Origin: DALYJJ01 sp031969915
Lineage (GTDB): Bacteria > Acidobacteriota > Terriglobia > Bryobacterales > Bryobacteraceae
Direction of reading: 5' to 3'
Length of the DNA stretch: 13,360 nt
NCBI GenBank assembly: GCA_031969915.1
Contig: DALYJJ010000157.1
Span: 1 to 13,360, forward strand
A program made the position numbers and the translations under genes. Shown piece after piece: positions 1 to 6,153 of the stretch (positions are counted from its first letter, which is position 1; each line of letters begins with the position of its first letter). The notes beneath the pieces were generated by a model. That model saw nothing but the letters and a program-made list of their open reading frames with translations. It did not search any database and was not told where the DNA came from.

Positions 1-361
1 GCGTACTCGAAGCTCGAAGATGACGTGCGCAACGCGCTGCGCGAGCACCACGGAAACGCTTCCGTGGTCAGCACGGCGATGAACGCGCTGCTGCTCTATC
101 CGGAGCTCGGCGCCGCCCGCGTCGACGACCACGAGTCCTACGCCTCCGGCGCAAGCCGCGCCCACGGCCGCCGTGCCGCCGCCGCAGTATCAAGCTGCTT
201 CGACCGCCGCGCCGCCTGCCCAGCCGCCGGTCGTGATCAGCGGCAAGGTGGGCGAAATGCGCGAGCGCATCGCCGAGTTAGCGGCCGGCCTGCCCTGGTG
301 GGCCTGGCTCGCCGCCGGCGGCGGGCTCATCGCATTCGTTTCTTCGCGAGGACGCTCATGA
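1..361 (+). CDS. 3' end of an unidentified gene with Pro-rich linker and C-terminal membrane segment; probable frame break
   Basis: The window opens inside an open frame (codons at 1, 4, 7...) encoding a charged helical stretch containing NASVVSTAMNALLLYP. I faintly associate that motif with C-terminal regions of helicase-like phage proteins, but I cannot confirm it. Near 95-120 this frame turns into Arg/Ala-rich nonsense, while the frame one base later (open from 83) reads a natural Pro/Ala/Thr-rich linker, then ISGKVGEMRERIAELAAGL and a membrane segment LPWWAWLAAGGGLIAFV ending in a basic tail at the stop 359-361. That stop overlaps the next ATG (358) as ATGA. Either one gene contains a one-base indel near 100, or a second small gene starts at GTG 173 inside the end of the first. 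Without a break, the first frame would run uninterrupted into the next gene to 843, which is implausible. Confidence 0.5.
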
Positions 362-843
362 ACCCACTCGTCAAAGCCGTGCTGCTGCTGGGTGGAGGCC
401 TCTGGCTCTTCTGGGATCAGATCAGCTCGCTGCTCAACGCGCCGCACACCGGACGCGGTCCAATGCTGATCGACGATCCAGCGCCCACACCCGGAGCGCA
501 ACCAATCTCCGCACCGCCGCTCCGGATTCCCGCCACCAGCGCCGCGCCGCCTCCGCCGGAGACGCCCACACCAGCGCGCGCCGGCGAGCCAATCCTCATG
601 CTCGCCGCTGCCAACGCTAGCAGCGCCGCGCAGAGCGGAGAGACGCGGCTCACTATACACGCTTGGAACTGGTACCGCGATCGCTACTACGCATCGAAGG
701 GCGCGCCCGCGCCAGGCCCGGCGCTGATCGATCCGGCCCTCTTTCCCGGCGGCAATGGCGAGACTCCCATCACCGCCGCCCAGTATCACCAGCTCGTCAG
801 CGGCCAGACTCTCGCCGGACTTGGCTACGTGTATCTCGGGTGA
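358..843 (+). CDS. small membrane-anchored protein with Pro-rich linker and C-terminal domain
   Basis: A 161-aa protein. Residues 4-22 form one N-terminal membrane segment (LVKAVLLLGGGLWLFWDQI). Residues about 40-78 are a Pro/Ala-rich linker, and residues about 97-161 are a compact domain with HAWNWYRDRYYASKG, a Pro/Gly loop, and a closing ITAAQYHQLVSGQTLAGLG. The C-terminal pattern (Trp/Tyr-rich helix, loop, helix, GLG) recalls a small uncharacterised domain from environmental virus genomes, from memory only. The start at 358 follows a GAGGA ribosome site and overlaps the preceding stop, so translation is probably coupled. Inference: a virion membrane protein, because it stands first in a row of similar small membrane proteins before the capsid genes. 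Function unknown. Confidence 0.75.
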   Translation: MNPLVKAVLLLGGGLWLFWDQISSLLNAPHTGRGPMLIDDPAPTPGAQPISAPPLRIPATSAAPPPPETPTPARAGEPILMLAAANASSAAQSGETRLTIHAWNWYRDRYYASKGAPAPGPALIDPALFPGGNGETPITAAQYHQLVSGQTLAGLGYVYLG

Positions 844-848
844 ATGTC

Positions 849-1118
849 ATGACCTACCCTCAACTGCCTCCGAACCCCATCCTCCGCCCCGATCTCGGCG
901 TCCGGCTGCCGGACGGCAGCCCCGATTACCGGATGACTCTGCCCACGGCCGAGGTAGTTCCCGTCCAAGGCCCAGACGGCAAGGCGCAATGGGTGTTCAC
1001 AGGGCCGCGCAGTTGGGAGGGCTCGGGCGCGATGGCCTGGCTCCGCGAACACCAAACGGCGGTGATGGCGGGCGCGGCGGCGTTGCTCCTCTTGGCTTTC
1101 CTGCGGAGGCGCCGATGA
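849..1118 (+). CDS. small C-tail-anchored membrane protein
   Basis: An 89-aa protein. Residues 1-65 are soluble, Pro-rich and beta-leaning (for example ILRPDLGVRLPDGSPDYRMT). Residues about 70-84 are a single membrane segment (TAVMAGAAALLLLAF), followed at once by LRRRR. The positive-inside rule places the short Arg tail in the cytoplasm or virion interior and the N-terminal domain on the other side. ATG 849 is the first usable in-frame start after the upstream stop at 841-843. ATG 844 is in a different frame. The stop overlaps the next start (1115). I do not recognise the family. The same layout, hydrophobic C-terminus plus basic end, occurs in the product ending at 361 and in the gene at 1342. 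Confidence 0.7.
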   Translation: MTYPQLPPNPILRPDLGVRLPDGSPDYRMTLPTAEVVPVQGPDGKAQWVFTGPRSWEGSGAMAWLREHQTAVMAGAAALLLLAFLRRRR

Positions 1119-1345
1119 AGCGCCTGCTTCGCACGTTCCTCGACGCCGCCCAAGCAATCGCGCGGCCGCCCGCGGCTCCCTCGACCACACTGGATCGGGA
1201 AGCGCCCAAAGGCCGCCTAGACGTGGCCGCCTTTCGCGCGGCGCAGCTCGCCGCGTCACAGCTCTGCCCCGCCGAATGGCCTGTGCTCGCGCCCCACGTC
1301 GAACAACTCTGCCGCCAGCACCTGGGACCCCGGAGGCACCGATGA
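1115..1345 (+). CDS. small hypothetical protein
   Basis: A 76-aa protein with a basic amphipathic N-terminus (MKRLLRTFLDAAQAIARPP), a Pro/Ser/Thr hinge and a helical C-terminal half with two Cys (residues about 51 and 66) ending in GPRRHR. No clear membrane segment. GGAGG lies 6-10 bases before the ATG. The gene overlaps both neighbours by four bases (ATGA), so it is embedded in the translationally coupled cluster and is very likely expressed although no family can be named. Its lack of a membrane segment distinguishes it from its neighbours. It could be a soluble partner or scaffold for them, which is inference from position only. Confidence 0.6.
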   Translation: MKRLLRTFLDAAQAIARPPAAPSTTLDREAPKGRLDVAAFRAAQLAASQLCPAEWPVLAPHVEQLCRQHLGPRRHR

Positions 1346-1731
1346 GCCTCCGCCGCACAGCGACCCAGCCGCAGTTGGGAGTGCTCCCGCTCGTGGTCGC
1401 AGGCGGAGCCGCGGCCGGAGGCGGCTGGTATCTGTGGGACCTCTGGCAGCGCAACCAGCAGTACGAAAGCTGGAAAGCCCGGCAGCCCGCGCCGCCTCCG
1501 GCGGCGCCGCCAGGCGCGCCCCAGACGCGAGAGGAAATGACTTCCGGCCGCTGGACGGGCGAAGACGCCGCCCGCCGCGGCATGGAGAACACCCGCCGCC
1601 GGATCCAGTCCTTCTTCGCCCAGCTTCCCGTCGAGCCCGATCGAGCCTCAAACGTGACCGATGCCCCGTGGTTCGGACTCGCCCTCGGCGCGGCGGCCGT
1701 GCTCCTGATCGTCGTGTTGGTGAGGAGATAG
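1342..1731 (+). CDS. two-pass small membrane protein
   Basis: A 129-aa protein. Residues about 13-33 form a Gly-rich hydrophobic segment (GVLPLVVAGGAAAGGGWYLW). Residues about 48-60 are a Pro/Ala linker, residues about 61-100 are charged and helical, and residues about 109-127 form a second membrane segment (PWFGLALGAAAVLLIVVLV) ending in Arg-Arg. Start at 1342 is preceded by GGAGG and overlaps the previous stop. Two segments joined by a helical loop of about 75 residues suggest both termini on the same side. I recognise no family. Placement among other small membrane proteins upstream of capsid candidates suggests a virion membrane component, which is inference. Confidence 0.7.
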   Translation: MSLRRTATQPQLGVLPLVVAGGAAAGGGWYLWDLWQRNQQYESWKARQPAPPPAAPPGAPQTREEMTSGRWTGEDAARRGMENTRRRIQSFFAQLPVEPDRASNVTDAPWFGLALGAAAVLLIVVLVRR

Positions 1732-1733
1732 CG

Positions 1734-2024
1734 ATGCTTCGATCGACCCTCCCTCCCTGTGCTTGCCCAGACCAGCCGCCCAAGCAACTCGGCTTCCTGG
1801 GCCTCGAGAACATCGACTGGAAGGCGCGCGTGTTCGGCAATCTCAGCCTGATGACGCTGCTCGGCTACTTCGCGCTCGCCTCGCTGGTGTGGCACATCTT
1901 CCTGCGGACAAAAGACGTGCACGACGCCCGCAAAACGCTCCTCGAGCGCGAACGCTCCCGGCACCGCGCGGAGTTGCGGCGGATCAAGGCGGAGTACTCC
2001 TACCGCCCACAGCTCAGGTTCTAG
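1734..2024 (+). CDS. single-pass membrane protein with basic coiled-coil tail
   Basis: A 96-aa protein. Residues 1-30 are soluble and contain CACP (9-12). Residues about 38-57 form a membrane segment (SLMTLLGYFALASLVWHIFL). Residues about 60-88 form a strongly charged, Arg/Glu-alternating helix likely to be a coiled coil, and the end is YSYRPQLRF. A good AGGAG ribosome site lies in the end of the previous gene, two bases before which translation terminates. The long basic helix beyond the membrane could touch nucleic acid or a capsid protein. No family recognised. It is the last of the small membrane protein row before the ParB-fold gene. Confidence 0.7.
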   Translation: MLRSTLPPCACPDQPPKQLGFLGLENIDWKARVFGNLSLMTLLGYFALASLVWHIFLRTKDVHDARKTLLERERSRHRAELRRIKAEYSYRPQLRF

Positions 2025-2026
2025 CG

Positions 2027-2977
2027 ATGACAATCACCGTACCGCTTTCGAAACTGAAGAACGTCAGGGCCGAGCGTTGGAGCGCCGAACGGGCGAAGAA
2101 GATCCGGCAGGCGAAGAGCTGGCAGGACCTCCCGCCGATCCGGATCGCGTGGCACCGCTCAAACGGCCTCCAGCTCTCCGACGGCCATCACCGTCTGGCG
2201 ATCGCGCGCGAACGAGGCTGGAGCCACATCAAGGTGAACTTCGAAGGGCTCGGCCAAGCCAAGCTCCGCGCCCTCGGTATGCTGCCCGCAGGCCGCCGCG
2301 CAAACGGCCTGCTCGATCTTCTCCGGCGCAAGAAGGCGCCCACCAAGAGCCGCGCTCAACAGATGCGGGACGCGTTCCGCTCCGCCGGCGTCGATACCGA
2401 GGCCCTCCGTTCCGGATTGAGGCGCACGAAGGAAGACAGCCTCTACCGCCTCTACCGTCGCAAGAACGGTCGACGACGTCGTCGGAACACCGAGGCCTCG
2501 GCCGCCGCGTTAAGCGAAGCCTTCCACGGGCGGCCTGTGCGCCAGGTGCGCGACGTCGCCGAGGTCTTTTTCGAGCCCGACCAGCTCGCCGATCTCGGCC
2601 GCCTGGTAGAACTCGGCGTCTTGGTCGGCGAGGACGACGTCCTCACCCTGACGCCCCGAGGCAACGTGCGTGTAGCCGCCACGCCCAGCGCCGGACAGAT
2701 CTACTTCGTCGGGGGAGACCAGGCGCTGAGCCTTGAAGACCTCAAGAAATTCGGCGCGAATCCGCGCCTGGAGAAGGACCACTTACAACTCGGTCCTTGC
2801 CAGACCATCGCCTACCACACGTCAAAAGCCTTTCATCGCTTCGAACCCTCCGACTACGAGCATGAGTTCGGCGAGGAAGGCGGAGATTTGCCCACGCTCT
2901 GCTACGACGTGCGCAGCCGGAAGCTCTATCTCGTCGGCGGCTCCTATGTTGTCAAGCCCGAAGGAATCGTGAACTGA
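2027..2977 (+). CDS. ParB/sulfiredoxin-fold protein fused to an uncharacterised C-terminal domain
   Basis: A 316-aa protein. Residues about 3-75 match the ParB/Srx-like pattern: a target-position strand (VPLSKLKNVRAERW), a short helix, the strand LPPIRIAWH and the signature LSDGHHRLAIARERG at about 49-63, the place where ParB-like domains hold their catalytic or nucleotide-binding residues. Residues about 85-160 are basic and helical with a run of Arg before the second domain. Residues about 165-316 form a separate beta-rich domain with FHGRPVRQVRDVAEVFFE, IYFVGGDQALSLEDL, YEHEFGEEGGDLPTLCYDV and YVVKPEGI. I recall that last set of motifs from uncharacterised environmental phage proteins. Role unknown; genome handling or packaging is a guess from the ParB fold and the position between membrane and capsid genes. 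Start 2027 follows the previous stop by two bases. Confidence 0.75.
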   Translation: MTITVPLSKLKNVRAERWSAERAKKIRQAKSWQDLPPIRIAWHRSNGLQLSDGHHRLAIARERGWSHIKVNFEGLGQAKLRALGMLPAGRRANGLLDLLRRKKAPTKSRAQQMRDAFRSAGVDTEALRSGLRRTKEDSLYRLYRRKNGRRRRRNTEASAAALSEAFHGRPVRQVRDVAEVFFEPDQLADLGRLVELGVLVGEDDVLTLTPRGNVRVAATPSAGQIYFVGGDQALSLEDLKKFGANPRLEKDHLQLGPCQTIAYHTSKAFHRFEPSDYEHEFGEEGGDLPTLCYDVRSRKLYLVGGSYVVKPEGIVN

Positions 2978-2987
2978 GGAGGAACAC

Positions 2988-3719
2988 GTGGCCGTCGTCG
3001 TCAAGAAGAAACGTCTCTACAACCCGCAAGGGAAGCGGAGGGCCGCCCACAAGGCGCGCCGCAACCCGGCCGAACTGATCACGCTCGGCCTGGTGAATCC
3101 CCACACGAAAGGGAACACAGTGAAGAAGCACAAAACGACCAAGAAGGCCGCGAGCCGGAAGACGAATCCCTGGGGGTTCAAAGCCGCGGCCAACAAATCG
3201 CAACCGCAACCCAAGCGCCGCCGTAACCCGTCGCGGGGCGGAGCTCTGCAAAAGCCGATAGAGCTGGCCAAGACGGGCGCGATCGCGCTCGGAGGCCTGG
3301 TCATCACCCGCCAGATTCCGCAACTCGCCCTGGGCACGAGAAACAGCGGCTGGATGGGCTACGGCGCCAACGCGCTGGTGGCGCTCATCGCGGCCTGGAT
3401 CGTCTCGCGCTTCAACCCGAACGCCGGCGCTGCGGTGGGCCTCGGCGGCAGCCTGTACACGGTGAGCCGCATTCTCACCGAGCAGCTCTCGCCGGTGGGC
3501 AAGTACTTCGCACTCTCGGGCATCGGCGACGCTTCGGCCGCCGGCTTGGGAGAGGTCCGCAAGGGATACTTCCCGGTGCCCGTCGTGCACGACGACAGCG
3601 GCAACCCGATCATCCCGCAGCAAATCCTGGATGCCTCACTTGCTTACGTGCGGCAGCAACTGCCGGCCGCAACGCCGGCTCCCACAAACATGAGCGGCCT
3701 GGACCGCTATAGCCGCTAG
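2988..3719 (+). CDS. basic Asn-Pro-motif tail plus hydrophobic C-terminal region; putative virion protein
   Basis: A 243-aa protein starting at GTG 2988 behind an excellent AGGAGG site. Residues 1-90 are extremely basic and carry five Asn-Pro motifs (12-13, 26-27, 37-38, 60-61, 80-81), most after Arg or Lys, as in ARRNP and RRRNPSRGG. Residues about 92-150 hold glycine-rich hydrophobic stretches (TGAIALGGLVI; GYGANALVALIAAWIVSRF) and residues about 150-165 another. The end is a soluble tail with KGYFPVPVVHDDSGN. I associate basic RRNP-rich tails followed by hydrophobic segments with uncharacterised environmental virus proteins, from memory. The tail could bind genome or lipid head groups while the hydrophobic part sits in a membrane. 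It directly precedes the candidate capsid gene and has its own strong ribosome site, consistent with an abundant product. Confidence 0.75.
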   Translation: MAVVVKKKRLYNPQGKRRAAHKARRNPAELITLGLVNPHTKGNTVKKHKTTKKAASRKTNPWGFKAAANKSQPQPKRRRNPSRGGALQKPIELAKTGAIALGGLVITRQIPQLALGTRNSGWMGYGANALVALIAAWIVSRFNPNAGAAVGLGGSLYTVSRILTEQLSPVGKYFALSGIGDASAAGLGEVRKGYFPVPVVHDDSGNPIIPQQILDASLAYVRQQLPAATPAPTNMSGLDRYSR

Positions 3720-3728
3720 CCGCTAGCC

Positions 3729-3786
3729 AGGCGGCCGGGGCCGTTGCAAGGCGGCCCGCCCATCCCACACTTAGGAGACGAACCAC
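3729..3786 (+). promoter_or_regulatory. leader of the capsid gene with strong ribosome-binding site
   Basis: The 67-base gap before the candidate capsid gene is GC-rich, with short inverted runs such as CGGCC/GGCCG, and ends in AGGAG at 3773-3777, ideally spaced from ATG 3787. Immediately upstream, the heptamer AGCCGCT is directly repeated at 3711-3717 and 3718-3724 across the previous stop. No clear -35/-10 pair could be read, so this is a translation leader and not a demonstrated promoter. Confidence 0.45.
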
Positions 3787-4368
3787 ATGAATTCCGCATT
3801 CGTGGCCGGCCAGGTCCGAGACCGCCTGCAGCCCATCTACGACACCTACACGCTCGCCGCCAACACGGCCGCGCCGACCACCATCACCTTCTTCGGAAAC
3901 ACCGCTGGCGCGGTGGGCATCCAGCGCACCAACATGACCGAGGCCTTCCGCTTGTCGAACGGCATCACGATCAAGGTCCTGGCCATGCGCTTCGCCGCGA
4001 TCGGTGTGAGCCGTCCGGACCTCGAGTCCCTGCTCAAGAACTACGCGGCCAAGCTCATCGTGGCCCAAAAGGAGTTTCTGGTCGGACCGATCGAGTTCTT
4101 CCCGGGCGGCGCCGGCATTTCCGGAGTGACCGCCGCGTCGACCACCGCCACCACGACAACCATTCAGGACTTCGCCTACAACATCGGCGCGCCGGATCCA
4201 CGCGCGATTTTTGGCCTCGGCCAATACCCCATCGAGATCCCGTTCGGCACCAGCTTCCGAGTGGAGCTGCAAGGAACCTCCTTCACCACGTCCAACACGG
4301 CGCCGTACAACCTCGGGTTGTTTCTCCGCTGCTACCTGGACAGCCTGATCACCGAGATCCCGCAGTAG
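3787..4368 (+). CDS. candidate major capsid protein (predicted single jelly roll)
   Basis: A 193-aa protein with no membrane segment or signal peptide. It is dominated by alternating hydrophobic strands, for example TTITFFGN (31-38), LSNGITIKVLAMRFAA (56-71), AKLIVAQKEFLVGPIEFFPG (88-107), a Ser/Thr/Ala loop (112-127), and YPIEIPFGTSFRVELQG (147-163). The last pattern, a gapped strand, Pro/Gly turn and FRVEL strand, is typical of viral jelly rolls. The TNM...LSNG and EFFPGGAGISG motifs recall an uncharacterised capsid-like family in environmental proviruses (memory, not verified). It has the best ribosome site in the region (AGGAG, ten bases before ATG) and a hairpin behind it, as expected for the most abundant virion protein. 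Its size is close to small single-jelly-roll capsid proteins such as those of P23-77-type viruses. Alternative: another virion surface protein. Confidence 0.65.
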   Translation: MNSAFVAGQVRDRLQPIYDTYTLAANTAAPTTITFFGNTAGAVGIQRTNMTEAFRLSNGITIKVLAMRFAAIGVSRPDLESLLKNYAAKLIVAQKEFLVGPIEFFPGGAGISGVTAASTTATTTTIQDFAYNIGAPDPRAIFGLGQYPIEIPFGTSFRVELQGTSFTTSNTAPYNLGLFLRCYLDSLITEIPQ

Positions 4369-4399
4369 CCTCGGGCCGCAACGTGGTCCCTGAACCTCC

Positions 4400-4423
4400 G
4401 GAGCCGGGGACCGACCCGGCTCC
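4400..4423 (+). promoter_or_regulatory. perfect 9-bp hairpin between capsid gene and next gene
   Basis: GGAGCCGGG (4400-4408) is followed by loop GACCGA and its exact complement CCCGGCTCC (4415-4423). No T run follows (the sequence continues AAGAAAGG, the ribosome site of the next gene). It is therefore not a standard intrinsic terminator. It more likely stabilises the capsid mRNA 3' end, attenuates read-through, or limits access to the downstream ribosome site. Confidence 0.6.
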
Positions 4424-4441
4424 AAGAAAGGAAAACACCAG

Positions 4442-4864
4442 ATGCTTCGACGACACTTCGCACTCGGGGAGGCGGCCGTGATTGCTCAGCCACCGCCCGC
4501 GCCAACGGAGCCCCACAAAGAATCTGCCTACTACGTGTTCCAACGCACGCTCAGCGGCAACCAGGCGCTCCCAGACCTGCGCCAAATCATCGACGCCGAC
4601 AGCGATTTTCTGTTGCTCTCAATTCACGGCACGCAAACCGGCAACTACACCATCCGCCTGCGCAACGCCCTCGGCCGCTACATCTACTCAGCCGCCGCGC
4701 GGAACGCCAACGTGGTCGGCACGGCGCAATTTCCGGTGCCGCTGATCCGGCCCGAACTCATCCCAGCCGGAGGCTCCATCGGCCTCGACCTGGTCGACTT
4801 GTCCGGTTCCTCCAATACCGTCGAAATCGTCTTCGCCGGCGAGAAGTGGTTCAAGACCAGGTAG
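4442..4864 (+). CDS. beta-rich minor capsid-like protein
   Basis: A 140-aa protein. Residues 1-45 form a flexible, Pro-containing N-terminus (AQPPPAPTEPHKES). Residues about 46-138 look like one beta sandwich: DFLLLSIHGTQTGNYTIRL, then GRYIYSAAARNANVVGTAQF, PVPLIRPELIPAGGSIGLDL and TVEIVFAGEKWF. The closing pattern (Pro-rich strand, Gly turn, hydrophobic strand, then NTVEIVFAGEK) also appears in the N-terminal half of the product of the gene at 5125, so the two are probably distant paralogues. Ribosome site AAAGG precedes ATG 4442. Inference: a capsid vertex, cement or second capsid protein. It carries no enzyme motif. Resemblance to uncharacterised phage structural proteins is from memory. 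Confidence 0.6.
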   Translation: MLRRHFALGEAAVIAQPPPAPTEPHKESAYYVFQRTLSGNQALPDLRQIIDADSDFLLLSIHGTQTGNYTIRLRNALGRYIYSAAARNANVVGTAQFPVPLIRPELIPAGGSIGLDLVDLSGSSNTVEIVFAGEKWFKTR

Positions 4865-4870
4865 CGCCCC

Positions 4871-5128
4871 ATGGACTTGCAACCGTTCCTGGGAGTAGTC
4901 GGCCTGATGTTCACCGCGGTCTCCGCGATGCGGGCGCACGAAGCCGCCAAGGCTTCCACCGACGCGGCCAAGAACGGAGCCGAAATGCGAGCGGCGATCG
5001 CGGAAATGGAACTCCGTCTGAACCGCACGCTGATCACCGACTACATGACGGCGGCGATGTGCAGGCAGTTCCGCGCGATGAACCGCTGCGGAGGTGTTCT
5101 CGTGGACGTAAAGGATCCCCAGTCATGA
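4871..5128 (+). CDS. small membrane protein with coiled-coil segment
   Basis: An 85-aa protein. Residues about 5-20 form a hydrophobic segment (PFLGVVGLMFTAVSAM). Residues about 21-55 form an Ala/Lys/Glu helix with coiled-coil periodicity (AAKASTDAAKNGAEMRAAIA). A C-terminal part contains two Cys (about 64 and 73). The start follows the previous stop by six bases with no strong ribosome site, and the stop overlaps ATG 5125, so the gene is coupled to both flanking virion genes. No family recognised. Its place between two capsid-like genes suggests a protein linking capsid and membrane, which is speculative. Confidence 0.6.
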   Translation: MDLQPFLGVVGLMFTAVSAMRAHEAAKASTDAAKNGAEMRAAIAEMELRLNRTLITDYMTAAMCRQFRAMNRCGGVLVDVKDPQS

Positions 5129-6153
5129 ACACGCGACTCTTTCAGCAGTTCCGGCAGCCCTATTTCCGAACGCCGCTCGCCGCGCTTCGCCCGCTCGAGA
5201 ACGCCGCCAACTACGACCAGGTGGTCCGCTTCGTGCCCGACGAATCCAACGTGAGCGTGCCGGCGAGGACAACGTTCGAAGGCCGGATCAGCGTCCAGCC
5301 GGAGTCGATGCTGTGCGCGATCGCCGCCACCTCCGCCCAGGCCGCGGGCTTCAAGCTCCAGATTCAGGATCTCGGCACGAAAGAGTTCTTCTGGTCGCAG
5401 CCGGTGCGCTGGGACAACGCAAGCGGCCAAGGCAACACGCTCGGCCTGGCGCACCCGATGTTCGTCTTCCCCCGGCCCCGCATGATCATCGAGCCCGGCA
5501 TGCTCAGCGTGCAGGTGATCAACCTAGCCGATATCGCCAACGACATCCAGTTGGCCCTGTTTTTCGCCGAGCCGGGACGGCCCGACAAAGCTCCCGATCC
5601 ACCCACACCTGGCAACGCGGAGTTATCCCGCCTGGCCTCGCTCGCGCGCCACGCGGTGCGCAACAAACAGATCCTCTCCGGAAGCGGCGCGGGCTCCGGA
5701 AGCACAAGCGGCGGCGCAGCAGCCGCCGGATCCGGATTCCCGCCCTACGAGGTCATGCCTCCGGGCGGACGGCCGTTCCATTACCAGGCCGCGGTCAACT
5801 GCCCAGCGCCCGGCACATCCAACTTCGTAGTCACCAGCTTCCGGGTGCCCATTGGCTGGACGGCCGCGATCCGCTCCATCGCCAACCAGTACATCGGATC
5901 GGGCTTCGTCGAAGGAAGCGGAGATCTGATCTGGCGCGTGTCCGTCGACGGCGCTTACCAGCCCGGCTTCGAAAACATCACGACCTCGCTCGGCGCAGCC
6001 GACCAGCCGCGACGCCTCGAGGGCGTGATCCTCGCCGGGTCGAATCAACTGGTCGAGTACTCCGTCTCGGTGGACGCCGCCTTCGCCGGCGGCACGGGAG
6101 CGGCCGGCAAGGTGGTCTGCGGTTTATTTGGATGGTTCTATCCGGAGGTGTGA
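5125..6153 (+). CDS. two-domain capsid/spike-like protein
   Basis: A 342-aa protein. N-terminal domain, residues about 25-160: beta-rich, with MLCAIAATSAQAAGFKLQIQ, a Phe/Trp-containing segment, and PRMIIEPGMLSVQVINLADI followed by IQLALFFAEPG. That final part aligns with the end of the 140-aa product at 4442. Residues about 183-204 are a Gly/Ser/Ala linker. C-terminal domain, residues about 215-342: FVVTSFRVPIGWTAAIRSIA, LIWRVSVDGAYQPGFENI, then GLFGWFYPEV at the end. This second pattern (strand, Pro-Gly turn, Arg-Ile, Trp-Arg strand) recalls uncharacterised phage surface proteins, from memory. No signal peptide or membrane segment. Inference: penton, second capsid protein or spike base with two beta sandwiches, possibly the counterpart of a large capsid protein in two-capsid-protein viruses. 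Confidence 0.6.
   Translation: MNTRLFQQFRQPYFRTPLAALRPLENAANYDQVVRFVPDESNVSVPARTTFEGRISVQPESMLCAIAATSAQAAGFKLQIQDLGTKEFFWSQPVRWDNASGQGNTLGLAHPMFVFPRPRMIIEPGMLSVQVINLADIANDIQLALFFAEPGRPDKAPDPPTPGNAELSRLASLARHAVRNKQILSGSGAGSGSTSGGAAAAGSGFPPYEVMPPGGRPFHYQAAVNCPAPGTSNFVVTSFRVPIGWTAAIRSIANQYIGSGFVEGSGDLIWRVSVDGAYQPGFENITTSLGAADQPRRLEGVILAGSNQLVEYSVSVDAAFAGGTGAAGKVVCGLFGWFYPEV

Noticed and set aside
25..843. A single 272-aa plus-strand reading frame
   Set aside because: Only its last part from 358 has natural composition. Between about 110 and 357 it is Arg/Ala-rich shadow of the neighbouring frame, so it was split.
825..2033. Long minus-strand open frame of 402 codons
   Set aside because: Composition is Arg/Ala/Pro-rich without any domain pattern. 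It lies opposite five well-supported overlapping plus-strand genes.
3610..4425. 271-codon minus-strand frame opposite the capsid candidate
   Set aside because: The plus frame has a strong ribosome site and clear beta pattern. The minus frame is Gly/Arg/Val-rich and typical of antisense shadow in GC-rich DNA.
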